This document shows, piece after piece, positions 8,125 to 17,672 of a stretch of DNA of 62,374 nucleotides. Numbering within the stretch: position 1 is the first letter of the stretch; each line of letters starts with the position of its first letter. The position numbers and the translations under genes are program-made. The notes beneath the pieces were generated by a model. That model had not been told where the DNA came from. It saw nothing but the letters and a program-made list of their open reading frames with translations, and made no database searches. The DNA is from an uncultured cyanobacterium (GTDB lineage: Bacteria > Cyanobacteriota > Cyanobacteriia > PCC-6307 > Cyanobiaceae): the NCBI GenBank assembly GCA_903856805.1, contig CAIOCZ010000148.1:1-62374 (forward strand), in the 5' to 3' direction.

Positions 8125-8790
8125 CTAATCCCCCCAGAGGCGCAGCAGATTGCTGTAGCAGCGGCAGAGCAAATCGAACTCCTCGCTTTTGCCCTCGCGC
8201 TGAAACAGGGAACGGCGGACCGTATCCAGTTCAAACAGCAGTTCCCGCTGATGGCTGTCCCGCACCCGACTCTGGATCCAGCCCACGGCCACCAGCCGTT
8301 CGCCGCTGCGCACCGGTTCGACCCGATGCAGCATGGTGCTGGGGTACACCACCACTTGCCCGGCGGCTCCGCGGATTGCCTCCTCCCCCGTCGATGATTC
8401 CAGCACCAGTTCGCCGCCGCTGTAGCTGGAGGGGTCACTGAGGAACAGGGTGAAGGAGAGGTCGGCCCGGCCTCCGGCCATGAAGGCGTTGTCCACATGG
8501 CGGCCATAGCCCTCCTCCGGTCCACAACGGCTGAACAGCACACCGTGGAGGGCCTGGGGCAGGGCCGCCGCCTGCAGCAGGGGGTGGGCCAGTACTTCGC
8601 CGCGCAGCTCTTCGACCAGGGCCTGGTGCAGGGGGCTGAGCCGATCCAGCTGGCGATTGTGCTTCACCTGGCGGGCATGCCAGCCGGCGGTCTCCGCCCC
8701 GGCCTGCCAGGGAGCAGTGGGCTCCGTGAGCCGTTGGTGGAGCTGGTCCACCTGCTCCGGCGTGAGCAGGGGATCGAGCAGGAAGCGCAT
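8125..8790 (-). CDS. PKHD-type Fe(II)/2-oxoglutarate dioxygenase (PiuC/YbiX family)
   Basis: About 221 residues, close to the usual 225. The iron-binding facial triad is visible: HxD in GYGRHVDNAFM (~residue 97), the distal His in YPSTMLHRVEPV, and the 2-oxoglutarate-binding Arg in RLVAVGWIQSRVRD. PiuC-type enzymes are often placed near iron uptake genes and have unknown substrates; none is adjacent here. A small lipoprotein is divergent across a 129-base spacer that must hold both promoters. Confidence 0.9.
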   Translation of the reverse strand: MRFLLDPLLTPEQVDQLHQRLTEPTAPWQAGAETAGWHARQVKHNRQLDRLSPLHQALVEELRGEVLAHPLLQAAALPQALHGVLFSRCGPEEGYGRHVDNAFMAGGRADLSFTLFLSDPSSYSGGELVLESSTGEEAIRGAAGQVVVYPSTMLHRVEPVRSGERLVAVGWIQSRVRDSHQRELLFELDTVRRSLFQREGKSEEFDLLCRCYSNLLRLWGD

Positions 8791-8919
8791 GGGGCGGCCA
8801 AGGGGCTGGACAGATGGGAGACCCTATGGCGGTGCTCAAAGGCACAGCAATCTGTTGCCATTGTCCGACGGTTTCTGCGTCCGTCCCCAACAATTGGGTG
8901 GAGTTGCCCTACGCACCCG

Positions 8920-9126
8920 ATGCCCCGTTCCAACGTCCGCACCAGCACCGCCCTGTTCCTGGCCACCACCGGACTGGCGATGGGCGTGGTGGGGTGTGGC
9001 AAGGCCCCCGAGGGGGGGGAAGGACATCCGGCGCTGAAGGAGTCCACGGGGGCCCCGGTGCTGCCGTCCCAGGAGAAGCCCAAGTCCCATGCGGGTGACG
9101 AAGGCGGGGAAGGCGGCGAGGGCTGA
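8920..9126 (+). CDS. Small lipoprotein
   Basis: 68 residues from ATG 8920 (the open frame extends upstream to 8497, but that part is a shadow of the oxygenase). It has a signal peptide (RTSTALFLATTGLAMGVVGC) with a lipobox VVGC, so Cys26 would be lipidated. The mature part is short, hydrophilic and ends in repeated Gly-Glu (GDEGGEGGEG). No function is recognisable. It is divergent from the oxygenase and converges on the hydrolase. Confidence 0.65.
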   Translation: MPRSNVRTSTALFLATTGLAMGVVGCGKAPEGGEGHPALKESTGAPVLPSQEKPKSHAGDEGGEGGEG

Positions 9127-9152
9127 ACCCAGGGCCGCCAGCGCCTACCCGG

Positions 9153-10067
9153 TTAGGTCTTGGGCGCTGACCGGGGGCTGAACTGTCGCCATTGGGCGGC
9201 AACCAGCTGCGGTTGGTCGATGTGGGGGAGATGGCCGCAGTGGTCCAGCTCCACGACCCGATCGCCGAGCAGGGCGAGGGCAGCACTTTTTTGGGCGGGC
9301 CTCAGAATCCGATCCTGGGTCCCCCAAAGCACATCGATGGGCTGGAGTGGCAGGGGATGGCCACAGCCGGCAAAGCCGCCGGAGCGGGCGAATTGCCCTA
9401 GGGCCATGGCCCAGCCAGGGGCCTGGAGGTGCAGGGACGCGATTTCCAGTTCGGCGGCCCCCATTCCGTTGGCGGGATCCGCAAAGGCACTACGGCACAA
9501 GCCGCGGCGAACCCAAGGCAGGGAGAGGAAGCGCACCCCCAGGCTGTCGAGCAGCGGTGGGACGGGCATGGGGCGGCCGGTGAGGCCGGCGGGGGCCAGC
9601 AGGAGCAGGCGAGAGATCCGCTCGGGGAGGCGACGGGCAAGCTCCATGGCCACGGAGCCCCCCATGGAGGCACCGATCACGCCGAGGGTTGGGCTCGCGG
9701 CCTGGGGCGGATTGTCCGCCGACCAACGAGCCAGCAGCGCCGTGATCAACGACTCCAAATGGGACAACACCCCAGCAGGGTTGTAGGCCCCATCGGCGGG
9801 ACGGGGGGTGAATCCGAAGCCATAGAGGTCCGGAAGGATGAGCTGGTGATCGCTGGCCAGCAGGGGCACCAGCCGCCGGAATTCGAGCATGGAACTGTCA
9901 AATCCATGCAACAGAAGAACCGGCGGGCCGGTCCCGATTGCGGCCACGGGCCACTGCTCGGGTAAGCCCGGCAAGGCCCACCACTCCACGGCGCCAGCCA
10001 GGGCCCGTCCCTGGGGATCCAGCAGTTCGGCCGCGGCGTTGGCCAGCAACTGCTGTGGGGTGGTCAT
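9153..10067 (-). CDS. Alpha/beta hydrolase
   Basis: About 304 residues with an alpha/beta-hydrolase fold: oxyanion segment LLLHGFDSSMLEFRRL, nucleophile elbow GASMGG, acid strand VLWGTQDRI and histidine DHCGHLPHID. Cyanobacterial homologues are annotated only as hydrolase or acyltransferase; no substrate can be named. Its start overlaps the stop of the upstream dehydrogenase by 4 bases (ATGA), so the two are probably translated together. Confidence 0.9.
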   Translation of the reverse strand: MTTPQQLLANAAAELLDPQGRALAGAVEWWALPGLPEQWPVAAIGTGPPVLLLHGFDSSMLEFRRLVPLLASDHQLILPDLYGFGFTPRPADGAYNPAGVLSHLESLITALLARWSADNPPQAASPTLGVIGASMGGSVAMELARRLPERISRLLLLAPAGLTGRPMPVPPLLDSLGVRFLSLPWVRRGLCRSAFADPANGMGAAELEIASLHLQAPGWAMALGQFARSGGFAGCGHPLPLQPIDVLWGTQDRILRPAQKSAALALLGDRVVELDHCGHLPHIDQPQLVAAQWRQFSPRSAPKT

Positions 10068-11206
10068 GGGGCGGCTGCGGTGCTGCAGGGACTGACGAGG
10101 GCCGCGAGGAGATCAGCGGGCGCCACGGTGAAGGGCAGATGGTGGAGGTCGGAATCAGGGCGGCAGGCGAACTGACAGACCGTCTGCAGCTCCTCCAGGC
10201 TGGCCTGGCCGAGGCCGAGTTGCTCAAGGCTGACGGGCAACCCAAGTTCCCGAAAGAACGGTAGAAGCTGGCGACGGGCCTGGGCTGCCAATCGGTTGCC
10301 CCCCAGCACCTCCTCTAAGCGGAGTTGGACCAGCACCCCGAAGCCCACCTTCTCTCCATGCAGGTGACCATGGCTGGCGGCCAGTTGGGTCAGCCCGTTG
10401 TGCACGGCATGGGCGGCCACGGTGCGGCAGCGGGCGCCGCCAAGGCCCCCGATCAGTCCGGCGCCCAAGCCACAGGCCTCGGCGACGCGAGTCCAAGCTT
10501 CGCTGTCGGGGTCTTCCATGGCGGCCAGGCCATCGTGGAGCAGCTGATCCCGCAGCAGGCGAGCCATCTGCACGGCCATTTGCACCAGGCCGTCGCCGCT
10601 GCTGCCACTGCTCACGGATGCTTCGTACCACTTGGCCATGGCATCGGCGATGCCACTGGCCAGGGTGCGACTCGGCGCCTGGCGGATCAGGTCGTGGTCG
10701 AACACAAGCAGATCGGGACAGCGCTCGAGGGCCACATCCCCCTGAAAGGCGCCGGCCGGAGAGTAGAGGTTGCTGAGGGCCGTCCAGCCTGCGCAGGTGG
10801 CCGCACTGGTGGGCACGGTCACGCAGGCCAGGCCGAGGCGATGGGCCAGCAACTTGCCAGCATCCAACACCTTGCCGCCCCCGATGGCCACCACGCCGTC
10901 GCAGCCTCTGGCGGCGTCGCTGGCGGCCTCAAGATCCTGCTCGCAGCAGTCGTGGCGCAGGGTCCAGGAGTGGTCGGTCACCCCATGGGACTGGAGGTCT
11001 TCGGCCAGGCGTTGCCGGAGGGGGGCGGTGCCCTGGCTGCGCCCCAATAGCAGGGGGCGGCGTGTGAGCTGGGCCAGGCGTGGCAGGGCCTCGGTCCAGG
11101 CCTGACGCCCCCGAACGACCTGGGCTGGGGCCACCACCAGGGCATCGCTGGCGCTGGGGATGGGAGCTGCCGGGCAGGTCCGGGGCAGGTCAGGGGGGCG
11201 GATCAT
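10064..11206 (-). CDS. Iron/zinc-containing alcohol dehydrogenase, glycerol dehydrogenase-like
   Basis: About 380 residues of the GldA-type group III dehydrogenases. NAD-binding segment GVVAIGGGKVLDAGKLLA and PTSAATCAGWTALSNLY are typical. The three metal ligands are in place: Asp in SGIADAMAKWYEA, His in AAHAVHNGLTQ and His in HGHLHGEKVGFG. The natural substrate in cyanobacteria is uncertain; glycerol or another small polyol or ketone is the family expectation. It forms a coupled pair with the downstream hydrolase. Confidence 0.88.
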   Translation of the reverse strand: MIRPPDLPRTCPAAPIPSASDALVVAPAQVVRGRQAWTEALPRLAQLTRRPLLLGRSQGTAPLRQRLAEDLQSHGVTDHSWTLRHDCCEQDLEAASDAARGCDGVVAIGGGKVLDAGKLLAHRLGLACVTVPTSAATCAGWTALSNLYSPAGAFQGDVALERCPDLLVFDHDLIRQAPSRTLASGIADAMAKWYEASVSSGSSGDGLVQMAVQMARLLRDQLLHDGLAAMEDPDSEAWTRVAEACGLGAGLIGGLGGARCRTVAAHAVHNGLTQLAASHGHLHGEKVGFGVLVQLRLEEVLGGNRLAAQARRQLLPFFRELGLPVSLEQLGLGQASLEELQTVCQFACRPDSDLHHLPFTVAPADLLAALVSPCSTAAAP

Positions 11207-11337
11207 CGAAAGGACAGAGAAACGATGGGGAAGGTTGGATTGAACGATTGAACTTGGCAGATTTCACTCGCGAGGAGAAGAAGGCTGCGGTCAATGAAGC
11301 GATCCCCAAGGTCAGGTCTGGACATCAGGCTTAAAGA

Positions 11338-12051
11338 TCAGGCGCTGGCGAGGGATGCCGAAGTGGCGCGACGGAGCTGATGGCGCCGCAGGCGCCGGCT
11401 CCAACCGAAGGCCGTCCCTGCAGCCAACAGGGGCAGGGGCCCTGGGACGGCGGGGGCTTGCTCCTCAGGAATGACTTCCAGCTGCATCGAGATAAGAGCG
11501 TCAAACCGATTGCGATAGGTGACCCCAGCAAGATCAAAGCCGTTTTTTATCAAGATGCTTCCTGTTTGGCAGAAGGGTTTTTCGCATCCAAAAAATGTAT
11601 CGGATGGGGTGTCTCGATAAAAAACATTGAAATCACTTTTGAATTCGGCAGTTCTGCCATCGCTTGAGATAATTCCTCCGGCAGAGTTGATGGGGCTCCT
11701 CAGGAAAGAATTGACACTCCATTGATCGATGTGGAATGGGAGGATCGTGTCTCCAAAGACGTCAATGCTCACTCCGGAAATGTTCTCTGAGGTGAAAACA
11801 CTCCCTGGAGCTGCATCGATCTGCAGGACTCCAGTGGCCTTGAGGGAGGGATCAGTCGTGTTAGTGATCGACCAATCCATGGCTGGATTGCCCGACCAGT
11901 TGAATTGGTACCAGCGGGGAGCGGCGTTGGCTGGCGCTGCAGCCATAATCCCTAGACCAAGGCTCCCCAAAGCCATCAAGCTCAAGGCGCAAGGTTTAAA
12001 GAACGCCCTGAGTGTATTTGCGTGAAATCCGAGAAGATTCAGGCGGTGCAT
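11338..12051 (-). CDS. Secreted protein with a VPGPLP-type C-terminal sorting signal (PEP-CTERM-like)
   Basis: About 237 residues from ATG 12051 (TTG 12111 also in frame). It has a long signal peptide ending ...GIMAAAPANA and a beta-rich body of about 150 residues. The C-terminal anchor is VPGPLPLLAAGTAFGWSRRL followed by Arg-rich residues: a proline/glycine motif, a short hydrophobic stretch and a basic tail, as in PEP-CTERM proteins processed by exosortase. Two Cys (FFGCEKPFCQ) could form a disulfide. The gene begins 63 bases downstream of clpC and is lower in GC than its neighbours. The same anchor recurs at 59127-60032. Confidence 0.75.
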   Translation of the reverse strand: MHRLNLLGFHANTLRAFFKPCALSLMALGSLGLGIMAAAPANAAPRWYQFNWSGNPAMDWSITNTTDPSLKATGVLQIDAAPGSVFTSENISGVSIDVFGDTILPFHIDQWSVNSFLRSPINSAGGIISSDGRTAEFKSDFNVFYRDTPSDTFFGCEKPFCQTGSILIKNGFDLAGVTYRNRFDALISMQLEVIPEEQAPAVPGPLPLLAAGTAFGWSRRLRRHQLRRATSASLASA

Positions 12052-12053
12052 TG

Positions 12054-12081
12054 GGAAAGGAATCGAAATATCATCCTTTCC
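12054..12081 (-). promoter_or_regulatory. 8-bp inverted repeat overlapping the leader of the secreted-protein gene
   Basis: The arms ggaaagga (12054-12061) and tcctttcc (12074-12081) are perfect complements around a 12-base loop. On the transcribed strand the only Shine-Dalgarno-like sequence (GGAAAGGA) forms one arm, and the hairpin ends three bases before the preferred ATG. It could dampen translation or be a clpC 3' structure; it lacks a T-run and so is not a standard terminator. Confidence 0.4.
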
Positions 12082-12114
12082 AAATTCTATCAGAGGTCTG
12101 GATTCCGTCAATTC

Positions 12115-14646
12115 TTAAGTTCCAGCACTCGCCAATTCAGGCATGGCAGGGAGAATTTGCTGTTTGCGGATCACCACCTGTTTGGAGTCATCCACATCAA
12201 CTAGGGCCGCATCGCCCTCCGTGATCCTGCCAGATAGGAACTCCTCTGCCAGAGAATCCTCCAACAGGCGCATGACGGCACGCCGCAGGGGGCGCGCTCC
12301 ATAGCTGGGGTTATAACCCTCTTCCACCAAGCGCTCCTTGAAGGCTTCCGTCACCGACAACCGGATTCCCTTTTCATTCATCCGAGAGAAGATCTCGCGT
12401 AACATGATCTCCGCGATCTCCTTGACTTCGTCGCGGCTCAATTGCCTAAAGACGATGATCTCATCGAGGCGATTAAGGAATTCGGGGCGGAAGTATTGCT
12501 TCAATTCCTCATTCACCAAGGATCGAATGCGGTTGTACTGAGTCTCTTCAACATCAGCACCGGAGAATTCGAAACCAAGGCCTCCACCACCCTTTTCAAT
12601 CACCTTGGAACCGATGTTCGAGGTCATGATGATGAGGGTGTTCTTGAAGTCCACCGTTCGACCTTTCGAATCGGTGAGTCTTCCGTCTTCCAGCAGCTGA
12701 AGGAGCAGGTTGAAGACATCGGGATGGGCTTTCTCAATCTCATCAAAGAGAACCACCGTGTAGGGACGTCTCCGGACGGCTTCGGTGAGCTGACCCCCCT
12801 CGTTGAAGCCCACATAACCTGGGGGCGAGCCGATCAGCTTGCTGACCGTGTGACGCTCCATGAACTCCGACATGTCGAGGCGAATCATCGCGTCTTCACT
12901 GCCGAAGAAATAGGTGGCGAGGGCTTTGGTGAGCTCGGTTTTACCCACCCCAGTGGGTCCGGAGAAGATGAAACTGGCTATGGGTCGGTTGGGATTTTTC
13001 AGGCCAACCCGGGCCCGTCGGATCGCCCGCGACACCGCCTTCACTGCCTCGTCCTGTCCAATCAGGCGCTGGTGAAGTGTGTCTTCCATGTGCAACAGCT
13101 TCACCGACTCGCTCTCGGTAAGTTTCTGCACTGGTACCCCGGTCCAGGACGCCACGATGTGGGCGATATCCTCTTCGGTGACCACGGGGGATCGGTTGAC
13201 TGCGAGCGATTCGCCGTTCATTTCAGAGATCGAAGAGGCGTCTGATTCAGAGGGCTCTTCGTCGCGGCGAGTTTGAAGAATAGTACGGATTTGTTCACGC
13301 AACTCGACCTCTTTGTCCCGTAGTTCACCCGCCTTGCTGAAGTCTTGGTCGCGTACTGCATCTTCTTTCTGCTTTTGAATATCCCTTAACTGCTTATCGA
13401 CCTCTTTGGCTTCAGGAGGAAGCTTGGAATTCATCAGGCGCACCCGGCTGCCAGCTTCATCAATCAGGTCGATCGCCTTGTCAGGTAAGAATCGGTCCGA
13501 GATGTAACGATCACCGAGGGTCGCAGCGGCTACCAAGGCTTCATCTGAAATTTTGAGTCGGTGATGCTGCTCGTAGCGTTCCCGCAGGCCGCGCAGGATT
13601 TCGATGGTGTCCTCCACGGAAGGTTCGCCCACCATCACAGGTTGAAAGCGTCGCTCCAAGGCGGCATCGCGTTCGATGTGTTTGCGGTATTCATCCAGGG
13701 TGGTGGCCCCGATGCACTGCAGTTCGCCTCGGGCTAGGGCCGGCTTGAGGATGTTGGCGGCATCGATGGCCCCCTCGGCGGCGCCGGCACCAATGAGGGT
13801 ATGGACTTCGTCGATCACCAAAATCACGTTTCCGGCGGACCGGATCTCTTCCATGATTTTCTTGAGCCGCTCTTCAAATTCGCCGCGGTACTTGGTGCCG
13901 GCCACCAGCAGGCCAATGTCCAAGGTAAGGACCCGTTTGCCCTCCAGGATGTCGGGCACATCCCCCTGGGTAATGCGCTGAGCCAGGCCTTCGGCGATGG
14001 CGGTTTTGCCCACGCCGGGTTCGCCGATTAGCACGGGATTGTTTTTGGTACGGCGCCCCAGAATCTGGATCACCCTGTCGATTTCGTTGTGGCGGCCGAC
14101 TACAGGGTCAAGCTTCGATTCTGCAGCGAGCTGGGTGAGATTGCTGCCGAATTCATCCAACGTGGGAGTTTTGGTCGATCCCTTGCCGCCACCACCGGAC
14201 GCGACCTCGGCCGTCTCCCCCAACATGCGAATCACCTGGGTGCGAACCTTGGCAAGATCCACGCCAAGGTTTTCCAGCACCCGGGCGGCCACCCCTTCCC
14301 CTTCACGAATCAGACCGAGGAGCAGGTGCTCGGTGCCGATGTAGTTGTGACCGAGTTGGCGAGCTTCCTCCAGGGAAAGTTCCAGGACGCGCTTGGCACG
14401 CGGGGTGAAGGGGATTTCCACCGCCACGAAACCCGAACCGCGGCCAATGATTTTCTCCACCTCGACGCGGGCGTCCTTGAGGTTGACCCCCATCGACTTG
14501 AGCACCTTGGCGGCCACGCCCGTTCCCTCGCCGATCAAACCGAGGAGGATCTGCTCGGTGCCAACGAAATTGTGCCCGAGGCGTCGGGCCTCTTCCTGGG
14601 CCAGCATGATCACCTTGATGGCCTTTTCGGTAAACCGCTCGAACAT
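12115..14646 (-). CDS. clpC: ATP-dependent Clp protease ATPase subunit ClpC
   Basis: 843 residues, full length for the HSP100 unfoldase that feeds ClpP in cyanobacteria and plastids. Order of parts: two Clp-N repeats (residues 1-143), AAA1 with Walker [16 protein letters not shown] (~208) and Walker [16 protein letters not shown], a UVR/middle domain (~425-460, [20 protein letters not shown]) that distinguishes ClpC from ClpB, and AAA2 with Walker [17 protein letters not shown] (~555) and a C-terminal D2-small domain. It lies downstream of rimI on the same strand, an arrangement common in picocyanobacteria. Confidence 0.98.
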   Translation of the reverse strand: MFERFTEKAIKVIMLAQEEARRLGHNFVGTEQILLGLIGEGTGVAAKVLKSMGVNLKDARVEVEKIIGRGSGFVAVEIPFTPRAKRVLELSLEEARQLGHNYIGTEHLLLGLIREGEGVAARVLENLGVDLAKVRTQVIRMLGETAEVASGGGGKGSTKTPTLDEFGSNLTQLAAESKLDPVVGRHNEIDRVIQILGRRTKNNPVLIGEPGVGKTAIAEGLAQRITQGDVPDILEGKRVLTLDIGLLVAGTKYRGEFEERLKKIMEEIRSAGNVILVIDEVHTLIGAGAAEGAIDAANILKPALARGELQCIGATTLDEYRKHIERDAALERRFQPVMVGEPSVEDTIEILRGLRERYEQHHRLKISDEALVAAATLGDRYISDRFLPDKAIDLIDEAGSRVRLMNSKLPPEAKEVDKQLRDIQKQKEDAVRDQDFSKAGELRDKEVELREQIRTILQTRRDEEPSESDASSISEMNGESLAVNRSPVVTEEDIAHIVASWTGVPVQKLTESESVKLLHMEDTLHQRLIGQDEAVKAVSRAIRRARVGLKNPNRPIASFIFSGPTGVGKTELTKALATYFFGSEDAMIRLDMSEFMERHTVSKLIGSPPGYVGFNEGGQLTEAVRRRPYTVVLFDEIEKAHPDVFNLLLQLLEDGRLTDSKGRTVDFKNTLIIMTSNIGSKVIEKGGGGLGFEFSGADVEETQYNRIRSLVNEELKQYFRPEFLNRLDEIIVFRQLSRDEVKEIAEIMLREIFSRMNEKGIRLSVTEAFKERLVEEGYNPSYGARPLRRAVMRLLEDSLAEEFLSGRITEGDAALVDVDDSKQVVIRKQQILPAMPELASAGT

Positions 14647-14809
14647 GGGCCGGGGCCTGGTGCAAGTGATTCCAACCTATCAGGGGTGGCCGGGCCTGTG
14701 TGGGCTTTGTGCCACCTTGGGCGTTAACCCTGATGGTGAAAGCGATCAAGGCAGTCAAATGCTAAGAGAACGCCCACGATTGACCTATTTTCGGCTCATC
14801 ATTATCCGG

Positions 14810-15319
14810 TTATCCGAACTCCTGGTCCGTGAGCTTCTTCCATTGGATCAGTGCGTCGTCGCCATTGCGGTAGTAACCACGACGAATGCCTGCTTCTTCG
14901 AACCCTGCCGCCCTGTAAAGGGCGCAGGCCGCCGTGTTGGTGGTCGCCACCTCCAGGGTGGCGCGGCGTGCCCCTGAGGCATGGCCTTGGTGCAACAGCG
15001 CTTGGAGGATGAGGAGCCCCAGCCCCCGACGGCGCCAGGACGGCCCCACCGCAAGGGCGGTGATGTGCAATTCATCCAGCACCAGCCAGCCGCAGGCCAG
15101 CGCCAGCACTGTGGCCCCCCGCATCATCCCCACGCAGGGGCGCTCGGGGGCCTCGAGCTCTTGGCGCCACTGGGCTTCGCTCCAGAGGCCCCCCAAACTG
15201 GCTCCATCCAGGGCCAGACAGGAGTCCAGGTGCTGGGGGCCGAGAAGGATCGGCGTCCAATCGAGCGGCTGCAGGGGAGCCCGGGACACTGGTTGTCCTT
15301 CACCGGAGAGGAGATTCAT
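14810..15319 (-). CDS. rimI: Ribosomal-protein-S18-alanine N-acetyltransferase-like GNAT protein
   Basis: About 169 residues from ATG 15319; an ATG at 15325 is two codons earlier. The GNAT acetyl-CoA site is ITALAVGPSWRRRGLGLLIL, with motif B LEVATTNTAACALYRAAGFEEAGIR and the RimI-type ending RRGYYRNGDDALIQWKK. RimI acetylates the N-terminus of ribosomal protein S18; other GNAT substrates cannot be excluded. The longer upstream frame overlaps lysA and is rejected. It is divergent from lysA with just 31 bases between starts. Confidence 0.85.
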   Translation of the reverse strand: MNLLSGEGQPVSRAPLQPLDWTPILLGPQHLDSCLALDGASLGGLWSEAQWRQELEAPERPCVGMMRGATVLALACGWLVLDELHITALAVGPSWRRRGLGLLILQALLHQGHASGARRATLEVATTNTAACALYRAAGFEEAGIRRGYYRNGDDALIQWKKLTDQEFG

Positions 15320-15350
15320 TAGCATCCAGGATCTATTCGCACGTCCGGTG

Positions 15351-16778
15351 ATGGTCCAGTCCGCGATGGAGGCTGCTCTCAAAAGCGATGCCGAACCAGG
15401 GGATCGTCCGTTCGGCTCCGGCGACGGCGTTCCTTTTGAGCCGGCCTGCAATCTGGACAGTCCGAACCGGAACCTGACGCCGATCACCACGGTCGTGGAG
15501 GCCACCGGCCAGCTTGCGGTGGGGGGGTGTCGCTTGAGCGACCTGGCTCGCACCTACGGCACACCTCTTTATGTGCTGGATGAGGCGACCTTGCGCAGCG
15601 CCTGCCGTGCCTATCGCGACGCCCTCACCAACCACTATCCCGGCCCGAGCTTGCCCCTCTATGCCTCCAAGGCCAACAGCTCCCTCGCCATTACGGCCCT
15701 GGTGGCCTCCGAAGGACTGGGATTGGACGCCGTGTCTGCCGGAGAGCTGCTGACCGCCCTCCAGGGGGGCATGCCACCTGAACGGATTGTCTTGCATGGT
15801 AATAATAAATCGAGGGAGGAGTTAGGGCTGGCCATTGAATACGGTGTGACGATCGTTGTTGATAATTGGAGCGATATCGAACTTTTGGCCCAGCTTGTTT
15901 CTGGGCGGCCCGCCCAAGTGCGCCTGTTGCTACGCTTCACTCCTGGTATTGAATGCCATACTCATGAATATATCCGTACTGGGCATCTTGATAGTAAATT
16001 TGGCTTTGATCCCGATCAACTGGAAGGGGTTTTGAGGCATTTGTCGGGATGCGAATGGGCTCATCTTGATGGACTTCATGCCCATATCGGCTCCCAGATT
16101 TTCGAGCTGGAACCCCACCGCGATCTGGCCGGAGTGATGGCTGATGCCCTGGCTTTGGCCCGCTCCCTCGGCCATCCCTGCGGTGATCTCAATGTCGGGG
16201 GTGGCCTGGGGATTCGTTATGTTGAATCCGATAATCCACCGACGATTCAGCGCTGGGTTCAGGTGGTGGCCGAGGCGGTGGCGGAAGCCTGTCAGCAGCG
16301 GGGCTTGGCCCTGCCCAGACTCCTCTGCGAGCCGGGTCGTTCGTTGGTGGCCAGTGGCGGCGTAACGCTTTACACCGTGGGCAGCCGCAAGGACATCCCT
16401 GGCCTGCGCACCTACATTGCCGTCGACGGTGGCATGAGTGACAACCCCCGTCCGATCACTTATCAGTCCCGTTACACCGCGCTGTTGGTCGATCGCCCCA
16501 AGGCCGAACCGGGGGTTCCAGTCACGGTCGCAGGCAAGCATTGTGAGTCTGGGGATGTGTTGCTCAAGGACATCGCCCTTCCCGCCTGTGGGAATGGAGA
16601 GATCTTGGCGGTGTTTGCCACCGGGGCCTACAACGCGTCGATGAGCTCAAACTACAACCGCATCCCCAGGCCCGCGGCGGTGCTGGTCCATGACGGGCTC
16701 TCCGATTTGGTGCAACGGCGGGAACAGCCGCACGACCTACTGCGCTACGACGTTCTGCCGGAGCGGTTGGAGCGGTAA
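15351..16778 (+). CDS. lysA: Diaminopimelate decarboxylase
   Basis: Last step of lysine synthesis, meso-diaminopimelate to L-lysine. About 475 residues from ATG 15351 (15366 is an alternative). Fold-type III PLP decarboxylase: PLP-binding Lys in LYASKANSS (~residue 107), GLHAHIGSQIFE, GGGLGIRY (phosphate-binding glycines), CEPGRSLVA, and the substrate-contact HCESGDVLLKD and GAYNASMSSNYN. The N-terminal extension of ~30 residues before the conserved NLTPI segment is not part of the catalytic fold. cdaA starts 27 bases downstream. Confidence 0.97.
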   Translation: MVQSAMEAALKSDAEPGDRPFGSGDGVPFEPACNLDSPNRNLTPITTVVEATGQLAVGGCRLSDLARTYGTPLYVLDEATLRSACRAYRDALTNHYPGPSLPLYASKANSSLAITALVASEGLGLDAVSAGELLTALQGGMPPERIVLHGNNKSREELGLAIEYGVTIVVDNWSDIELLAQLVSGRPAQVRLLLRFTPGIECHTHEYIRTGHLDSKFGFDPDQLEGVLRHLSGCEWAHLDGLHAHIGSQIFELEPHRDLAGVMADALALARSLGHPCGDLNVGGGLGIRYVESDNPPTIQRWVQVVAEAVAEACQQRGLALPRLLCEPGRSLVASGGVTLYTVGSRKDIPGLRTYIAVDGGMSDNPRPITYQSRYTALLVDRPKAEPGVPVTVAGKHCESGDVLLKDIALPACGNGEILAVFATGAYNASMSSNYNRIPRPAAVLVHDGLSDLVQRREQPHDLLRYDVLPERLER

Positions 16779-16805
16779 CGTGCTGGCGAGGGACAGACCC
16801 TGGAC

Positions 16806-17672
16806 GTGCTCTGGCAACAGCTTGCCGAATTGCCCCATCCTGAGGTTCTCCATCCTCACGGGGCCTTGGCTTGGCTTGATGTCAGGTTGATGCTGGATCT
16901 GCTGTTCGCCACCTTGCTGGGCTTGCTCTTGCTCGGTCGGGTCAGCGAACCGCGGACCCTATGGCTGTTGCGGGGCTACCTGTTCCTGGTGGCCCTTGCC
17001 TGGGTGGTCCAGCGCTATGCCGATCTGCCCCTCACCACCAAGCTGGTGGATGCCTTGGTGTTGGCCTGCAGTCTGGCCCTGGCCATTCTTTGGCAGGGGG
17101 AGTTGCGTCGCCTCATGGAACTGCTCGGCACCGGCAGGCTGGGGGTCATCTTCGCCGACCGCAGTCAGGATCGCCTGGTCTCCGGCTCGGTGAGTGTCCT
17201 CACGGAAGCGGCGGGGCGCCTGTCCCAGGCAAGGCGCGGCGCGTTGATTGTTCTCGACCTGGGCAGTGATCTGCGCCCCGAGGACTTCCTCAATCCAGGG
17301 ATTTCCTTGGAGGCTCGGTTGTCCGTGGAGCTGTTGCTTAATCTGTTCGTGGCCGATACGCCCTTGCATGACGGAGCGGTGTTGATTCAGAAGAACAGGA
17401 TCGTTGCGGCCGGCGTGATCCTTCCCCTCTCCCGCCAGGCACCCAATCGCTACGGCACCCGTCACCTGGCGGCCCTTGGCCTCACGGAGCGGCACAACCG
17501 CTGCCTCTGCGTGGTGGTCTCTGAGGAAACCGGAACCCTTTCGCTGGCAGGCCAGGGGCGTCTTGAGCGGCCGATCACCAGCAGTCGCTTGCACGACCTG
17601 CTCACCGATGCCCTGGCCTCGGCGCCTGTTGGGCGTAGCGTGGCGAAGGACACGCCGGATGCACGCGGATGA
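16806..17672 (+). CDS. cdaA: Diadenylate cyclase, membrane-bound CdaA type
   Basis: Synthesises c-di-AMP from two ATP. GTG start at 16806, 288 residues. Three N-terminal hydrophobic segments ([49 protein letters not shown]) are followed by the DAC domain. DAC motifs: DGA in [17 protein letters not shown] (~residue 188) and the nucleotide-binding loop [14 protein letters not shown] (~217). The third position of the usual RHR motif is Leu. The stop overlaps the uppS start (ATGA). No cdaR or glmM lies beside it, unlike in Firmicutes. Confidence 0.93.
   Translation: MLWQQLAELPHPEVLHPHGALAWLDVRLMLDLLFATLLGLLLLGRVSEPRTLWLLRGYLFLVALAWVVQRYADLPLTTKLVDALVLACSLALAILWQGELRRLMELLGTGRLGVIFADRSQDRLVSGSVSVLTEAAGRLSQARRGALIVLDLGSDLRPEDFLNPGISLEARLSVELLLNLFVADTPLHDGAVLIQKNRIVAAGVILPLSRQAPNRYGTRHLAALGLTERHNRCLCVVVSEETGTLSLAGQGRLERPITSSRLHDLLTDALASAPVGRSVAKDTPDARG

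Noticed and set aside
14934-15350. Long upstream extension of lysA
   Set aside because: It lies entirely antisense to rimI and carries no similarity to decarboxylases; the conserved part starts after 15351.
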